From Marsupella aquatica (taxonomy: Eukaryota > Marchantiophyta): 64,000 nt of DNA. Location of the stretch: the NCBI GenBank assembly GCA_973895155.1, contig OZ316892.1, forward strand, positions 21,328,001 through 21,392,000, in the 5' to 3' direction. Under the pieces are notes generated by a model. That model saw nothing but the letters and a program-made list of their open reading frames with translations. It did no database searches and was not told the origin of the DNA. Every line of letters begins with the position of its first letter. The first letter of the stretch is position 1. Positions 1-11,699 of this stretch are shown here, in pieces. A program made the position numbers and the translations under genes.

Positions 1-1273
1 CTCACATTCCACGAAAACAATGCCAAAACAGTATCAATTTTCCACCTCTTACAATAATGAAAAGAATATGACAATGAAAAATCCTGCATTATTTTCATAA
101 GTATTCCATACTTGAGCCACACACGTTTTAATCATCTAAAAAGGATCACCAAAACTAGAAACTCCCATCAAAATATGGAACCTCTTTACATTGAAAGTGT
201 GGATCGCCAACAACTTCAAGACAGAAAAACGGTAAGAGTCGACCTCGACCAGTACATCCAGTCCTACTTACTCTTACTTGTTCAGTCATAAACTTCATCC
301 TCTGATTCATCAGAGATGTCACTACTACTAGGATCGCTACTGGTCTCCCTCTCCGTGGACTCGGCAGACTCATCTAAATACTGACGGACTGTCCCCGCCT
401 CATTGTCGATAAACCTTGAACAATCCAGATATCTTCGAGCACCTCTCATGGACCGAAGTCCTTTCGCCTCCCAAGTCAAGACAACAGGATCTTCATCAAC
501 CTGCCTCGCCGATGTCTCAGCATAGCACGGAAGAGTAAAAGGCTTCTCAGGAGTAACCACAATGGACTCCTGGACTTCCCTCCGAAGACGAAATCTCTCC
601 TCAGAAAACCAATCCACCCTCCTATCACTGACGCAACCACCGACATCAGTTGACGAAGAGCAACAAAATAAAGAAAACAAAAGAAACCAAATAGGGAGTC
701 CGACATCAGAAGAGGCCAAGTACTTTACTCCAGGTCGAATTCGTCTTTCTCGCTTGAAGGCCCAGCCTGTTCATCCCCTGGAATCGTGAACTCATCATCC
801 GACCCAGCGTCTTGATTAACCTTGGCTGGCTGATCCCTAATCTGTTTTGCCTTGCTCGAATGCCTCGCCAGAACACTGTTTAAAGTTTTTTCTGCACAGC
901 AATGGAGAATGTCCCTGTCTTCAACACCGACAACAAATCTCCCGGAGAATTCTCCGGCAGAAAACGAGCTACCGTCACACACAGTCCAGTCAAGGACTAT
1001 ATCTTTGGGCTTCGTGAGGAATTCCATCACGGCTTGCATGAACCCAATTGAAAGCCTTTTCGATCCAGCAACAGCCGCTTCTGGACAGGGGTCAGTCTTA
1101 GGGTAACAAACACTCAACATTGACTTATGTCTTGCATCTTCCGAAGACGTCAATGGAACATACGCTGGGTCTTTAGGAATCTTTGCACTAAATTCCACCC
1201 GACAAAAAACATCCAGGATGAGAGTGCACACCTGCATAAAAACTAAAATACATCAGAAACAATGCTAACTTTG

Positions 1274-1383
1274 TTAGCGAGCTCGCTAGCATTAACTTAG
1301 TCGGAAAATAGAAAATTAACAGTCACCTAAACCAGATATGTTTGGTAGCTAAAAATTATAATTTTGTTAGCGACATCGCTAGC
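1274..1383. repeat. Two element-1 palindromes inside accessory-gene intron
   Basis: The palindromes lie at 1274-1290 (centre GC) and 1367-1383 (centre CA). Both read TTAGCGA-NN-TCGCTAGC. They sit in the intron between the exons ending at 1418 and starting at 1231, and neither touches coding sequence. Confidence 0.85.
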
Positions 1384-3567
1384 ATTAAAACTCTCAAGAA
1401 ATTTAAGGGATAACTACCTCAATATCCATATCTGCCCTCCATAAAGGGGTGGACAACAAAACGGTATATTGCTGCACATGTTTGAATTTGTTTTTTTGCT
1501 CGACTGCCGTAAATATTTGCCTCATGTGATTGAAGTCTGAGCTGTGCAAGACAGCAACATATCCGTCGTCTGAAAGCATTGGTCTCATCACTCCAAAAAA
1601 ATAATATGGGAGTTTCTCACTCCAAACATTCCAAGACGGAACCTGTTTGTCTGTAACGCTTGTTCTATGCCCAGTTGGAAGAGAAATGAATCCCAAATGT
1701 GCTCCAATCCCAACATATGGCTTTCCATTAATTACGACATGGTTCGGGCACTCTACGCTCTTCGACATCCCAGTAATCCATCGATCTCCATCTCCCATCC
1801 AAGATGGCCTTGAGCACTTTACTTTAATTGAGTTTGCAGTATCGGTCAAATTGCTACGAGCCAGGAAATGTCGCTGCCCATCCATCTTCAAACCACACAT
1901 CCGAGCAACACCTTGAGCAACTGAAACTTCCTCATCGTCGGAATCTGAAAGAATCTGGATGTTCCGCTTCCATTTCAAACGTTTTATACTTCCTAAATCC
2001 ACTGCGCTCTTTGTTGTGACTTCGGCATCTGGGGACTGAGGTTCCTCACCATCATCTGCTCCACTCTTCAAACTCTCAGAAGCCGCTCCCTTCCTCCTCT
2101 CTATGAAGAAAAAGACATTAGTGTCTGTATATTCGACACCCATCCGGACTTAAAAATAAAAAGTAACATACAATTAACAGACTTACTTGGCTTTCCGGAA
2201 ATCTGGGACCCATCTTTGGATGTGTCCTTCAATGCTCCTTTTCTTGGCTTCCGTGCTCGACTCCTATCCACTATGGCAGCTACACCAAGACAAGCTTTTT
2301 CCATCGCCTCGCAACCACCAACTTCAGCATCAGTGGGTGCCAATTTGGACTCGGAGATGTAAGATTTCGGAAGGAATCCTCGATTGATCATGTGAAAAGC
2401 TGCTTTCTCTGTAGTGTCAAATGTCACAGACCATTTGTCCGAGTCCAAATACCATGGACAATGAAGAACCTCCCACTCGCTCAATCTCCTCGGAGCTTCA
2501 CTTCCCTTGCATGGAAACATACAATATTCCCCAAACTTATCACTTGTAGGGTCCTCTTTAACCCCGGCTATCCATGGGGAGAAACAGGCTGGGTAGGACC
2601 ACCAGTAAAATTTGTCTGCTACTTCTCTGTCTACAAAAAATCGATACGTGTATCTCTTCGCTCTCCTCCGAAACAATGTAATGTCTACCTTCTCTCCTGT
2701 CTTGGGTGGCCAAATCTGCTTGAAGAAACGAGTTTTCACACGAGTTTGGAAATCCTCAAAATCCTCCTCAATGTCAAGGATTAGCGAAGCTTTCGTCTTC
2801 TCTGAAGACGTAAGGATCCTCGACTTAGGGACAGTAGGCATTACCTCAGAAACAATTTCAGACATGAAGGAAGACGAAATTGACTCGACTTGCTCCCACA
2901 CTGCCCAACGATGAAGCCAAAGCTTAGTCTCACCATCTGAGAATTGACCTGGATGAAAGAATTTTTTCCGAAGCTCAGGATGACACTATGCCTCCAGGAG
3001 TGTACATCGGAGCTCTGGGGATAAAGAGGTCACACCAGTGAACAATCGAGCTCGATCAAGACCACAAGAAACATTTCCCCTGCCTTTATCATCTGTTCTC
3101 TGGGCCTCCTTTGTCTCGTTCTCGCAGTAGTTATGCATTTCGACACATTTCTTGAAAAAGTCTCCAAACTCTGGATTTAGTAATGGACCGACCTTTGGAA
3201 CTTTCACATTCCAATCAGCAAGTTGTTCTTTCATCATGTCACGCATTGCTAAGTCCTGTGCAGCCTTGGAAAGGGGCTTGCCTTGAGCCTCCTTAAGAGC
3301 AAATTTCTTCTTCAGGTCCTCGGTCTGCGATGCAATGTTAGCAGTGGATAGAATATAAGTGTAGGCATCCAGCGTCATGTTCTTCGAATACCATGCCGCC
3401 TTCCGCACATTGGCCATCTTCTGCTGGAAAAGTTTGTAATTCTCAGCGTCGATGATATCTTGGTAAACGGATAAGTCATTGTTCAGAATCTTCTGGACGC
3501 GTTCAGCCTCCAAAACCCAGGAATTCTCTACATGACATTGAGTTAACCTGCCACAACATGCCTCATG

Positions 3568-3584
3568 TTAGCGAGATCGCTAGC
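3568..3584. repeat. Element-1 palindrome in accessory-gene intron 1
   Basis: TTAGCGAGATCGCTAGC lies between exon 1 (ends about 3642) and exon 2 (starts 3547). Element 2 has its own palindrome, TAGCGCCAGGCGCTAGC, in the same intron at 38088-38104. Confidence 0.85.
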
Positions 3585-4345
3585 TAAAAGTGACCTGGTA
3601 AAAATGAAATTTCAGAACTATCTTATCATGAGAAGTCCCACTTGTTCAATGCGTGCATAGCCGACTCGATCTGAACGAAAGAGTTCTTTTCACCCTTAAA
3701 GATCTTGCAGACCACTCGAGGATGGTACTTAATATCATCCGGATGTTCCTCCGCCAGTTGACTCCACGAATACAATCGGTGGTTCCCATCGAAAACACAG
3801 AACATTTTGTCCTTGAGGATCTGGAAAGAAACATGAGAATCACATTCGCGCTCAAACTCCTTGTTTTGCAACACCCAAATATCATCCCAAGTTTCGCGGA
3901 TGGCATCTGTACAGATCTGGATTTCTCCATCCTCGTTTGTCATCTGAACGTAAAATCGAGGCGCATCCTCGATGTAACCCTGGGTTTTGAACTCGGACTT
4001 CAATGTGTCTATCACAGTGGAATCCTTCTGCAGAGACCGGACAATCTGCATGTTTCTCATCTGGCACAGAGGAATTCGGGGGGGAGCCAATGCAAATCCG
4101 AACTTATTCACTCCAAACGAGTGAAGATGACGGTTTATGACAACCGTGTAAGGTTCCGAAGTGCTCGGATCAAACATAGGAGCAACTACATCTACCGTTG
4201 TCACCATCTTGGGCCACCTTGGAGTCTTCAATCTCGCCGCAAGCGCTTTCTTGTTCGCTGTGGACCTAGTTTCTCTCCTTGTCGACTCCCTCGACTGAAA
4301 TGATCCTCTCGAAGAAATACTCTCTGGAGACAACGATGACTCCAT

Positions 4346-5024
4346 GAAATAAAACCCTTCGGAGAAGAGTGCTCGAGCCCGGAGATTGCAGCGGCTGCAC
4401 GCGTCAAAAATGTCCACAGACCACCTCCTTTCGGAGAATTAGGACAGCCGTACAAACTGCTACGAACTCCCTCCGAAGCCTTACAGAGTTAGGATAGTGA
4501 ATACTGACAACGATCGATAGTACGATGTAAGGAATAACAGAAATCTCCTGGCAGGGACCACTAGTTGTACTTTTTGGAAAACACGAAGAACAACCTTCAC
4601 GACCGATAGTCTTATCCATACAAAATACTCCAGGTGTCCTGTGTAATTTGTACCGTTGACATTATGGTACCCGTTGACTATTCCCAACGGAATCCTAACG
4701 GTAAACTTCGTCAAAAATCAGTTTGACTTTTTGGCTAGCGAGATCGCTGGCATAAACTCAATGACACAGATATCCTTAAAAAGAGTTGAAATCAACGGTT
4801 TGCTTGCCATAAAACTATCAAAACCAAGCTAGCGAGATCGCTAGCATGGGAGACGTCCTATACGTTGAGTAAAAGACAAAATAACGGTAAAATCAACGGG
4901 AACAGATTAACAATCTGTTCGGATTGTTGTTTCCGTTGGGAAAAAACCCAGTTTTGGTCCTGCAAATAGGATTCGTATGGGCGATTCAAAACATAGTCGT
5001 TGTATTTTTGTATGCTGAGAAGAG
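4346..5024. promoter_or_regulatory. Divergent promoter region of element 1 with two palindromes
   Basis: This is a 679-bp gap between the accessory gene (leftward) and the transposase gene (rightward). It holds palindromes at 4734-4751 and 4828-4845; the second is a perfect-arm GCTAGCGAGATCGCTAGC. The equivalent gap of element 2 (38955-39851) holds four palindromes of its own type. No TATA box is assigned with confidence. Confidence 0.6.
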
Positions 5025-7125
5025 ATGATGTCGATGAATTCCAAGGTGGTTTTGGAGCGTAGAATGACGGGAGACGTGGTGGTACTCCCAAGTGCCCCTG
5101 ACTCGTCAGAGGTTAGGGTGACAGAGTCATTCCTTGCAACTCGTTTTGGAATTCCAAAAGATGACCTTGTCATGAAGTTGTTTGAGTTGTATTCTCAAAA
5201 TGGGCCACGGAGTCACGAGTTGAGAGAGGACAGTAGTACTTCCGAGAAGGTCTGGACGCTGAAGGTTGGATCTTGTGTCGAGGTTATGTCCAGTAAAGAT
5301 GGTTTTCCTGATGTCATTTTGGAACCCATGGAATTAGATCCCATTCATCAAACTCCTGTGATTGATTTTGGGACGCCTCCCAAAGACAGAGCTCCCGAGG
5401 TCATTGAAATATCTCCAGAGAGTATAAGGCAAGACACATCTTGTGGTTCGATGAAGTCACAAGATGGTTCCGAACCCGAAGGGTTAGCGACAAATTTGAT
5501 TGAAAGGAATGGGGATAGCATGACCACAGTGTATCAGATGAGTGCCTATGACGCTTTTCTCAATATCAGTGGAGCGAGTGAACTTGCACAATTTAGAAGA
5601 GGGAATCAATGGAATGAATGTCAGGTTTCGACTTTGCCATCGACATACAATGGTAACGTTGTTTTTGAACTTCCTCCAGTCGAGGGGGCCGGGAGGGGAG
5701 GAGGTCTCCAAGATATGGATCGAGAGAAGGACGGCTATCCTTGGACGAGACTAGTCACTACATCTGCGAATTTGAAGCCAAGGTTTCATTGGGCTGTGTC
5801 GAAAGTTCGTTGCGCTGGAATTCTTGAATGCCATAATTTGGGTTGCCGGAAGTTGAAACATACTGGAGTCAAAAATGACTGCGCTTTCAGAGGGAAAGGG
5901 TTGCTGACTAACATCTTTCGTCTTGGAGAGCAAGTGAGTGAGGGCGGACTTGTCTGTGGCTTCTGTGAAGAGAGGCCTCTCTGTATTCGAGAATGCCCGG
6001 CAAAACTGTTGTATGTTTACCCTAAGCCAGGTTTGGAGAGTCACATTTCAATGCATATGTCCAGATTGGCTATGCATATGGGATTCCACGATCACCCTGT
6101 TTGGGAGGGAAAATCTCGTTCTGCGAGAAAAACAGCGGAAGATGTTGTTTTAGGGGTCCATCGGTTGAATCCAGTCTCAACTCCCGCACATCTGAGAAAC
6201 CAGTCAATTGGGAACCTTGTCTCGCTATTGCATCCAGAATCATCGGCTCAATTTTTGAGAGAAGAACAACAAGAAATTTGGAGTTCGATTGGAGTAGTTT
6301 CTACCGCTCCAAAGTTCCAAGCTATTCTTCGGAGTGTGAAGATGGATAATCCTAAAAAAGGAGAACTTGACTCACTTTGTGAAATGCAATCACGTAACAA
6401 TTTCCCTTTCGTGCAGAGGTACCTGTTTCCCAGTCAAGGAAACAGAAATGATCGAGCGCATGTATTCAAAATGAGTACAAATGGTCCTGGATCGGGTGTG
6501 GAAATTTTGAGGAGCATGGAGGCTGGAGGAGCATTGGAAGGTTTGTGGGTCAGTTTTGACGTGATGCATCGTATCACTAGTGGATGGTTGACCTTTAGCG
6601 CACACGTGTATGACCATAATTACCGTGCTCTGTGTACAATTTTCACTTGCGAGTTGAGAGCCGAAGACACAGAGTCGCTTGAAACTGCGTGGAGGTTAAT
6701 GGTAGATGTCGCATCCAAGAATGGAGTGCATAATCCCATTATTGGAGGATTCATAGCAGACAATGCGGAGGCTGGCTGGATTTCTGTGAGAAGGGTATTT
6801 TTTGGGGGTGTCAGAAATCCTCTGAAAGAGCATAGTGATGCTTTCCATCTCTCTCAATCCCTCAGAAGACACACTTTGGAGGGGATCAAGGAGGGGTGTC
6901 ATGCGGAGCACTATAAGATGTGGGAGAAGTTAAGAATTGCTCCAACATACGTCGAAGCATATCGTATCGCCGAAGACATTCAAAAATGGTGGAAAGAGGG
7001 GAATTGTCACCCATCCAAGCTTCAATCACTACAAGGGTGGATTTCATGGTGGGTTGTGCGGTGGAGACAATGGGGTAACTTTATTCGTGTGGTGAGTAAC
7101 GGTGAATTCTTTCTGATGAGTTTAA

Positions 7126-7143
7126 GCTAGCGAGATCGCTAGC
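7126..7143. repeat. Element-1 palindrome inside the transposase intron
   Basis: GCTAGCGAGATCGCTAGC lies within intron 1 (7092-7252); a half site (ATCGCTAG) follows near 7211-7219. Element 2 has three of its own palindromes in the corresponding intron. Confidence 0.9.
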
Positions 7144-8769
7144 AATAAAACTTATTTCGTAAATGTATTTTGGTCACCGACTGAAACATTAGACTGTCTC
7201 AAAATAGACATATCGCTAGTGAATACAAGTTGTAACTCTGCTCATTTTTCAGACGCAAACTGCGAAGGAGTCTGCTCTGATGCCAAACTGTGCTGGAGCT
7301 GAATCTGCTCACGCATCTATGCGTTCCTGCCAGCCGAAGAAGAAAATTGGTTTGATTGAAGCCTGTGAAGTTGACCAAAATCGAGCAGCTGGACAGATTG
7401 CAGCGTTCACTGCATACTTGGAAGGGTGTCACCGTGGGAATGGTCCTACAATATTTGAGCTGGCCTTCAGAAATGCAGATACAATGGGGTCTATGGATGC
7501 CTATGAGAAGGCATCCAATCTACTATTTGAATCATCTGGAAAATATGAGTTCTATAGAACTGTGCCTTTACATGGAGATCTTAGAACAACGTCAGGAAAA
7601 CGGAAGGGTAGTGCTTCTGCTTCTATTCATGAAAACGATTCTCATAGACATGATAAGATATTGCGCACAATGGCGTCGCGGTCTAGTTTGAAAAGGAGAA
7701 ATCTTTACACAGAATTTGGTAACTTCAGCGGTGCTTCTGATATTGGTGGACCTTCAGACTTTCCTGGTGATGAAGACAACCCCACTTGCCATGGACCTTC
7801 TCTTCCTCATGAAGTTATAAATATATCAGATGATGGTGAAGATCTTAGCCGTGGAGATACAACATAGGACCCGAACTACGTTGGAGAAATACCATAGCCT
7901 CAAAATAATCGGGATGAAATTCGGGATGCACCCCGAAGGATCCCTTTTGTTGAAGAGGTTGATGTGACATATGGGACCTGGCACTTGAGGCGGAGTGGAA
8001 AAGGGAGTGGACCTGTTTGCAATGGACGAGTGGAACGAAGTGTGTTTGGAAGAGATGAGTGCAGGAATCTCATCAAAGAAACTGGAATGAAGGCATTCCG
8101 GGCTGGAGTGGTTGGTGTTGCGATTCACGGATTGAGGTTGTCATCTCCACATCGTCAGCTTCTATACTTCTGTCCGAATAATAGGTGCCATAAAACAGGT
8201 GGCAGAAGGACTCTTGCCCAGCTTCCGGAACCACCTGAGGCATTGCAAGTCCAGCGTGGGACCAGGCTGACCCCAACAGAGATTGACTTTCTTCTTCGAA
8301 ATGGGATTGAAATCAGAGGATTATCATACTCTGATCCAGCACCGATTGGGTCGTTCTCCTCTCCAAATCGTGTTGACCTCCGAATTGATGTGAACTCCTT
8401 CCCAGAAAGAGTTGACATTGGTATTCCAAACCGTAGATTCAAGACCCGGAATGGGAAAGGCGTTCGTCAACGTTTCTAGAACACCCGGAGCTTGTCAAAC
8501 GCATTCGATCTGCGACTGACGAACATATGAGAGTCATTGGAAGTGAGAAGATATGCCTCGGAAATGGGTGGGGATGGCAATATCTTATCGTCACTCACGA
8601 GACAGATTCTAAAATTGCACACAAGTACTGGGTCCAAGTGTGTTGCTTTCCTTCTTGCTCATGTGATGACTTCTACAAGAGACACACGAGAGGAAGACCC
8701 TATATGTCTTGTAAACACCTCCTCTGGGTGTACTTAAACAAGTTCTCACTGAATCTAGATAGAGACGAT

Positions 8770-8772
8770 CTT
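8770..8772. repeat. Left target-site duplication (CTT) of the CACTA element
   Basis: CTT directly precedes CACTACAACA at 8773 and is repeated at 18417-18419 directly after TAGTG. Removing the element plus one CTT restores an open frame that matches the C-terminus of the element-2 transposase. Confidence 0.93.
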
Positions 8773-8789
8773 CACTACAACACTATCGG

Positions 8790-9090
8790 CCGGTTTTGCG
8801 AAGACAATCTCATCGCAACTAACAAGCCCTTGATTTTCATAATTCTGGCTATTGCGAACATACACGCATCGCACCCCCTTCGCACTTTGCGAACCTAATA
8901 ACTTCGCACGCGGACCATCGCAACGGCATCGCAACATCATGGCAAACCCGACATATTTGGATCTGAAGTTCTGAAGTTAATTGACTCAAAAAGTGCGACG
9001 CCTTGGGGTTAATATTGTGCGATGGGAATGAGTTCTTAAAGGGTTCGCAAAATTATGATCACACAGGATTCAATACATTATTTGCGAGGG
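8790..9090. repeat. Left subterminal TTGCGAA/TTCGCAA motif cluster of the CACTA element
   Basis: About a dozen copies of TTGCGA, TCGCAA or close variants (for example near 8803, 8852, 8879, 8918, 9044 and 9080) occur in both orientations within 300 bp of the terminus. Further copies lie in noncoding parts near 9785, 9985, 10026-10170 and 11480-11700. En/Spm-family TNPA proteins bind short subterminal repeats, so this is the likely TNPA site. The assignment is by position and repetition only. Confidence 0.75.
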
Positions 9091-9302
9091 GTTTTCCTTG
9101 GAACCCAATGTGGAAGGCAAAATTGTTGTTTTATAAAATGGAAAAGCATGAACAAAATGATAGGGCTTCAAAGAACCCTATACATGGACAAGAGGGGGGA
9201 AATATCTGATGCTAGGTCCGCCCTTCTAAACCTATGCTGCCTCTTCCTACCCTAAGCTCCGGCATGACAAGTCACTCTCATGCATGTATCTCTACAAAAT
9301 AA

Positions 9303-11357
9303 CTAGAATGGGCTCTTGCGGCTCCTCTTGGTTGGCTTCTTGGCTGGCTTCTTGCCCTTATCCTTCCGGGGATCCTGTTGGTGACGGGTGTGTGATGGCC
9401 GTTGGCGCTCCTGCTCCTGCTCCTGCTCCTGCTGCTCCTCTAGCTCCTCCTGCCCCTCCTGCTCCTCCTCCTCATCCTCAGGGTCCTCCTCCTCCCCCTG
9501 GTCATCAACGTGTGCTGATGACACACGACTACCACCACTACCACGGTGGGAAGAACCTACCTCACGACTACTCCCCCCCCCCGAGCACCACTAGTACCAG
9601 GAGTAGCCCCCTCATCGTCATCACTACTGGTCACATCAGCACCCGACCCCTCAGGCTCATCCAAATCCTGCATCCATTACATATCATTAGTTTCCGCAAG
9701 ACATAAAGGGTCACTCACAATGTTCGCATGCTAATCATATGGTTCACACTTAGACACTTACAGTAGCCAACTCGGCATCTACCATCGCAAAGAGGTACTT
9801 TCGTCCATGCTCTATCGCCACCTCAATATGCTTTTTTGATATCTTCCTTTTGTACCTCCGATACTGCCATGCATAAAACCAATTAAAATTGGTTAAATTT
9901 GCCCTTAAGCATACCCTATAGCCACAAGTGATGCCTAAATCCTCAACTACTAAACATGACCCAAAAAAAATTTAAAATTCAAATTTGCGAACCTATAAGC
10001 ATAGCAACTTGCAAACCACCTTTTTTTGCGAAGGCGTTGCGATGGAGTTTGCGATGCGCATTTGTTCGCAAAGGCATCGGAAAATTGAAATGGAAAAAGT
10101 CTATGATAGACTTTGCGAGGGGTTTGCGAACAAATACGCATCGCAACACCTTCGCAAACTGTGTTCCCGAGAGTTTTTAAAAATTTGCCAGAAATTCTAA
10201 GTGTCAGAGTTGCCCTAAACTAGTAACCAAGCAAGCATGCACAACAGCAAGAACCTTCGGGGATGTCATTCACTTGCATTGCACAACTCTGAAAGGAATA
10301 GAGAGGTTAGGGAGGAGCAAGAGGCACTCACAAAGTGTGACTTGAGGCCGGGGAGCCCGCCTTGACCCAACTTGTGGACTGGATTGGGGGTGGATTTCAC
10401 TCGTTTGGCTGCATCTGTGAAACGCTTGGGTGGCTTTCCCTCCTGGTCGGCCACCTTCTGCATCTCAGCTACCTTCTGCTCAAGTGGCTTCAGGTCGTGG
10501 TCAGGGGGGAGCTTCCCGGCCTCCTTTGCTTTCAAGGCTCGATCTAGATTGCCCTTCCACTCTTCCAACTCGTGAGCTGCCTTAATTTGCACCTCAATCT
10601 TGTAAAACGAATTCCAGATGTCCTCGGTGAAGTGGAGGGGTCTGCGCAAGTTCCTGTATGATCTCAAGTCTTTCAGGTGGGCTCTAATCTTCATCCTGTC
10701 ATGGTATCGCATTTGAGACATAGAATTTGAAATCTTATCTGCCAACCATTGCTCATCTATGTCAGGCCCATTGCGAAATGCATCCTTGATTTGGTTGATG
10801 ACCCTCTTTCGCTCTGCCTTCTCAATCTTCCCCCACTGCATGCCTCGTGAGAAATTGCTTGTGATAATCTGCTTGATTGTGCTCTTAGCCCCTGCATATG
10901 CTAGCTCAGTTGGAGTCCCACTCATCTCCAAGGCAATGAATGGAAGTTTTTTTCTTGCTTCCTCTTTCTGACGTTGCTCCTCCCTCTGTTTTCGAATTGA
11001 ATCTCTCTCCTCTCTTCTCTTCTGCTTTTCTAGGGCTTGAGGAGAGGCAACTCCCGACTTAGTTCTTTCCTCTCTCTTCCTTTTTTTCTCTCTAGCCTTC
11101 TCTTCAGCTGCGGCCCTCTCCTCCCCCTCTCTAGTAGCTTGTCCTGCTACAATCCCAGTTTGCAAAACCTGTCCAAGAATGGCACTCAAAGAGGCAAGCC
11201 CTGCTGGAGAATTGAGATTCACTTCTCCCAATTGTGCAGCACTGAGATGTTGGGCCACTAAGTCTGCCCAGGCATTCTTCTCTTTCTCTGGATTTCCCCC
11301 ATTGCCACTACCACTACCACTACCACCTTGCCCTCCACTCCCCTCACCGGTAGCCAT
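9303..11357 (-). CDS. TNPA-like DNA-binding protein of the CACTA element
   Basis: Three exons are predicted: 11357-10332 (342 codons), 9863-9762 (34 codons) and 9667-9303, all joined in phase 0 at GT/AG borders. The N-terminus is Gly/Ser-rich. It is followed by a long charged region (RE, KK and EE runs, likely coiled coil) and a helical domain around residues 150-280 (TIKQIITSNFSRG...WLADKISNSMSQMRYHDRMKIRAHLKDLR) that may bind DNA. The C-terminal exon is strongly acidic (EEEDPEDEEEEQEGQ) and ends in a basic KKPAKKPTKRSRK tail. A run of ten C at 9573-9582 puts exon 3 one base out of frame, so the copy is frameshifted or the run is miscounted. No family was recognised by sequence; the name rests on position and on general likeness to plant CACTA accessory genes. 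Confidence 0.65.
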
Positions 11358-11699
11358 AGCTCCCCTCTCTCACAGTCTCCCTCGTACTGTTGCGTGCGCC
11401 CCGGCCCTTCTCGTCTCGCTCAAAAACTGAAATGAGCCCGAATGCGAGCTCCCGCCGATGTTTATGCCGTTCAAAAACGGGTTTGCGATGACATACGCAT
11501 GGGAAACTGCGAAGCCCGCGCCCTCGCAAATAGTCTCGCAACTTGCGAGGCACTTCCAAATCTATTCCCTTCGCAAAGCCATCGCAACCCGCAGAAGACC
11601 CAAAAAATTGTTCTCGACCTCTGTTTTTGCGAAGCAAGTGCGAAGGTCATAGGTTCGCAAAAATATTCTCTAACTTGTGAAATAATTTGCGAGGCAGGT

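Larger units (their letters stand above)
282..4345 (-). pseudogene. Accessory gene of element 1: ParB-like plus DNA-methyltransferase-like protein (one nonsense codon)
   Basis: Exons on the minus strand are about 4345-3642, 3547-2187, 2100-1418, 1231-729 and 627-282. All later junctions keep phase and have GT/AG borders, and element 2 repeats the structure. Exon 1 (ATG at 4345) carries a ParB/sulfiredoxin-like signature, FDGNHRLYSW, followed by a VVCKIFKG strand. Exon 2 is helical with a W/Y-rich part. Exons 3 and 4 look like a circularly ordered beta-class N4/N6 DNA methyltransferase: a strand-helix unit ending DDGYVAVLH, then motif-I-like VLDWTVCDGSS...GRFVVGVEDR. The catalytic DPPY motif is not recognisable; the equivalent place reads GFISLPTG. 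The C-terminus is acidic. A single in-frame TAG at 2986-2988 interrupts exon 2 where element 2 has His, so this copy is probably dead. The ParB call is fairly secure and the methyltransferase call is tentative. Confidence 0.6.
5025..8772 (+). pseudogene. MULE-like transposase of element 1, SWIM zinc finger, interrupted by the CACTA element
   Basis: The start is ATG 5025, which aligns with ATG 39852 of element 2 (MNSKVVL versus MSNSVVL). Exon 1 runs to 7091 (689 codons exactly) and is followed by a GTGAGT donor; exon 2 starts at 7253 after TTTTTCAG. The core around 6540-6900 has VSFDVMHRITSGW, DHNYRALCTIFTCEL and ADNAEAGW followed by a DAFH-containing helix, fitting a RNase-H-fold DDE catalytic core; the first acidic residue is FDV here and FDG in element 2. 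An upstream Cys-rich part (CAGILECHNLGC, CGFCEERPLC) may bind zinc. The C-terminus has a SWIM-type finger: CFPSCSCDDFY...MSCKHLLWVY, i.e. CxC...CxH. Damage includes two in-frame TAGs (7865 and about 7895), a one-base frameshift near 8476, and the CACTA insertion after the codon at 8770-8772. The reading frame resumes at 18420. Confidence 0.8.

Noticed and set aside
1-281. Left terminal inverted repeat of element 1
   Set aside because: No GGG-15 nt-AGGAAA-like terminus is present here. By comparison with element 2 it should lie several hundred bases further left.
282-4345. Homology of the accessory protein to Arabidopsis VANC
   Set aside because: I see no VANC-like sequence; the similarity is only in genomic arrangement.
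9284-9706. Plus-strand Pro/Ser-rich ORFs
   Set aside because: They are reverse-strand shadows of the acidic C-terminal exon of the TNPA-like gene.
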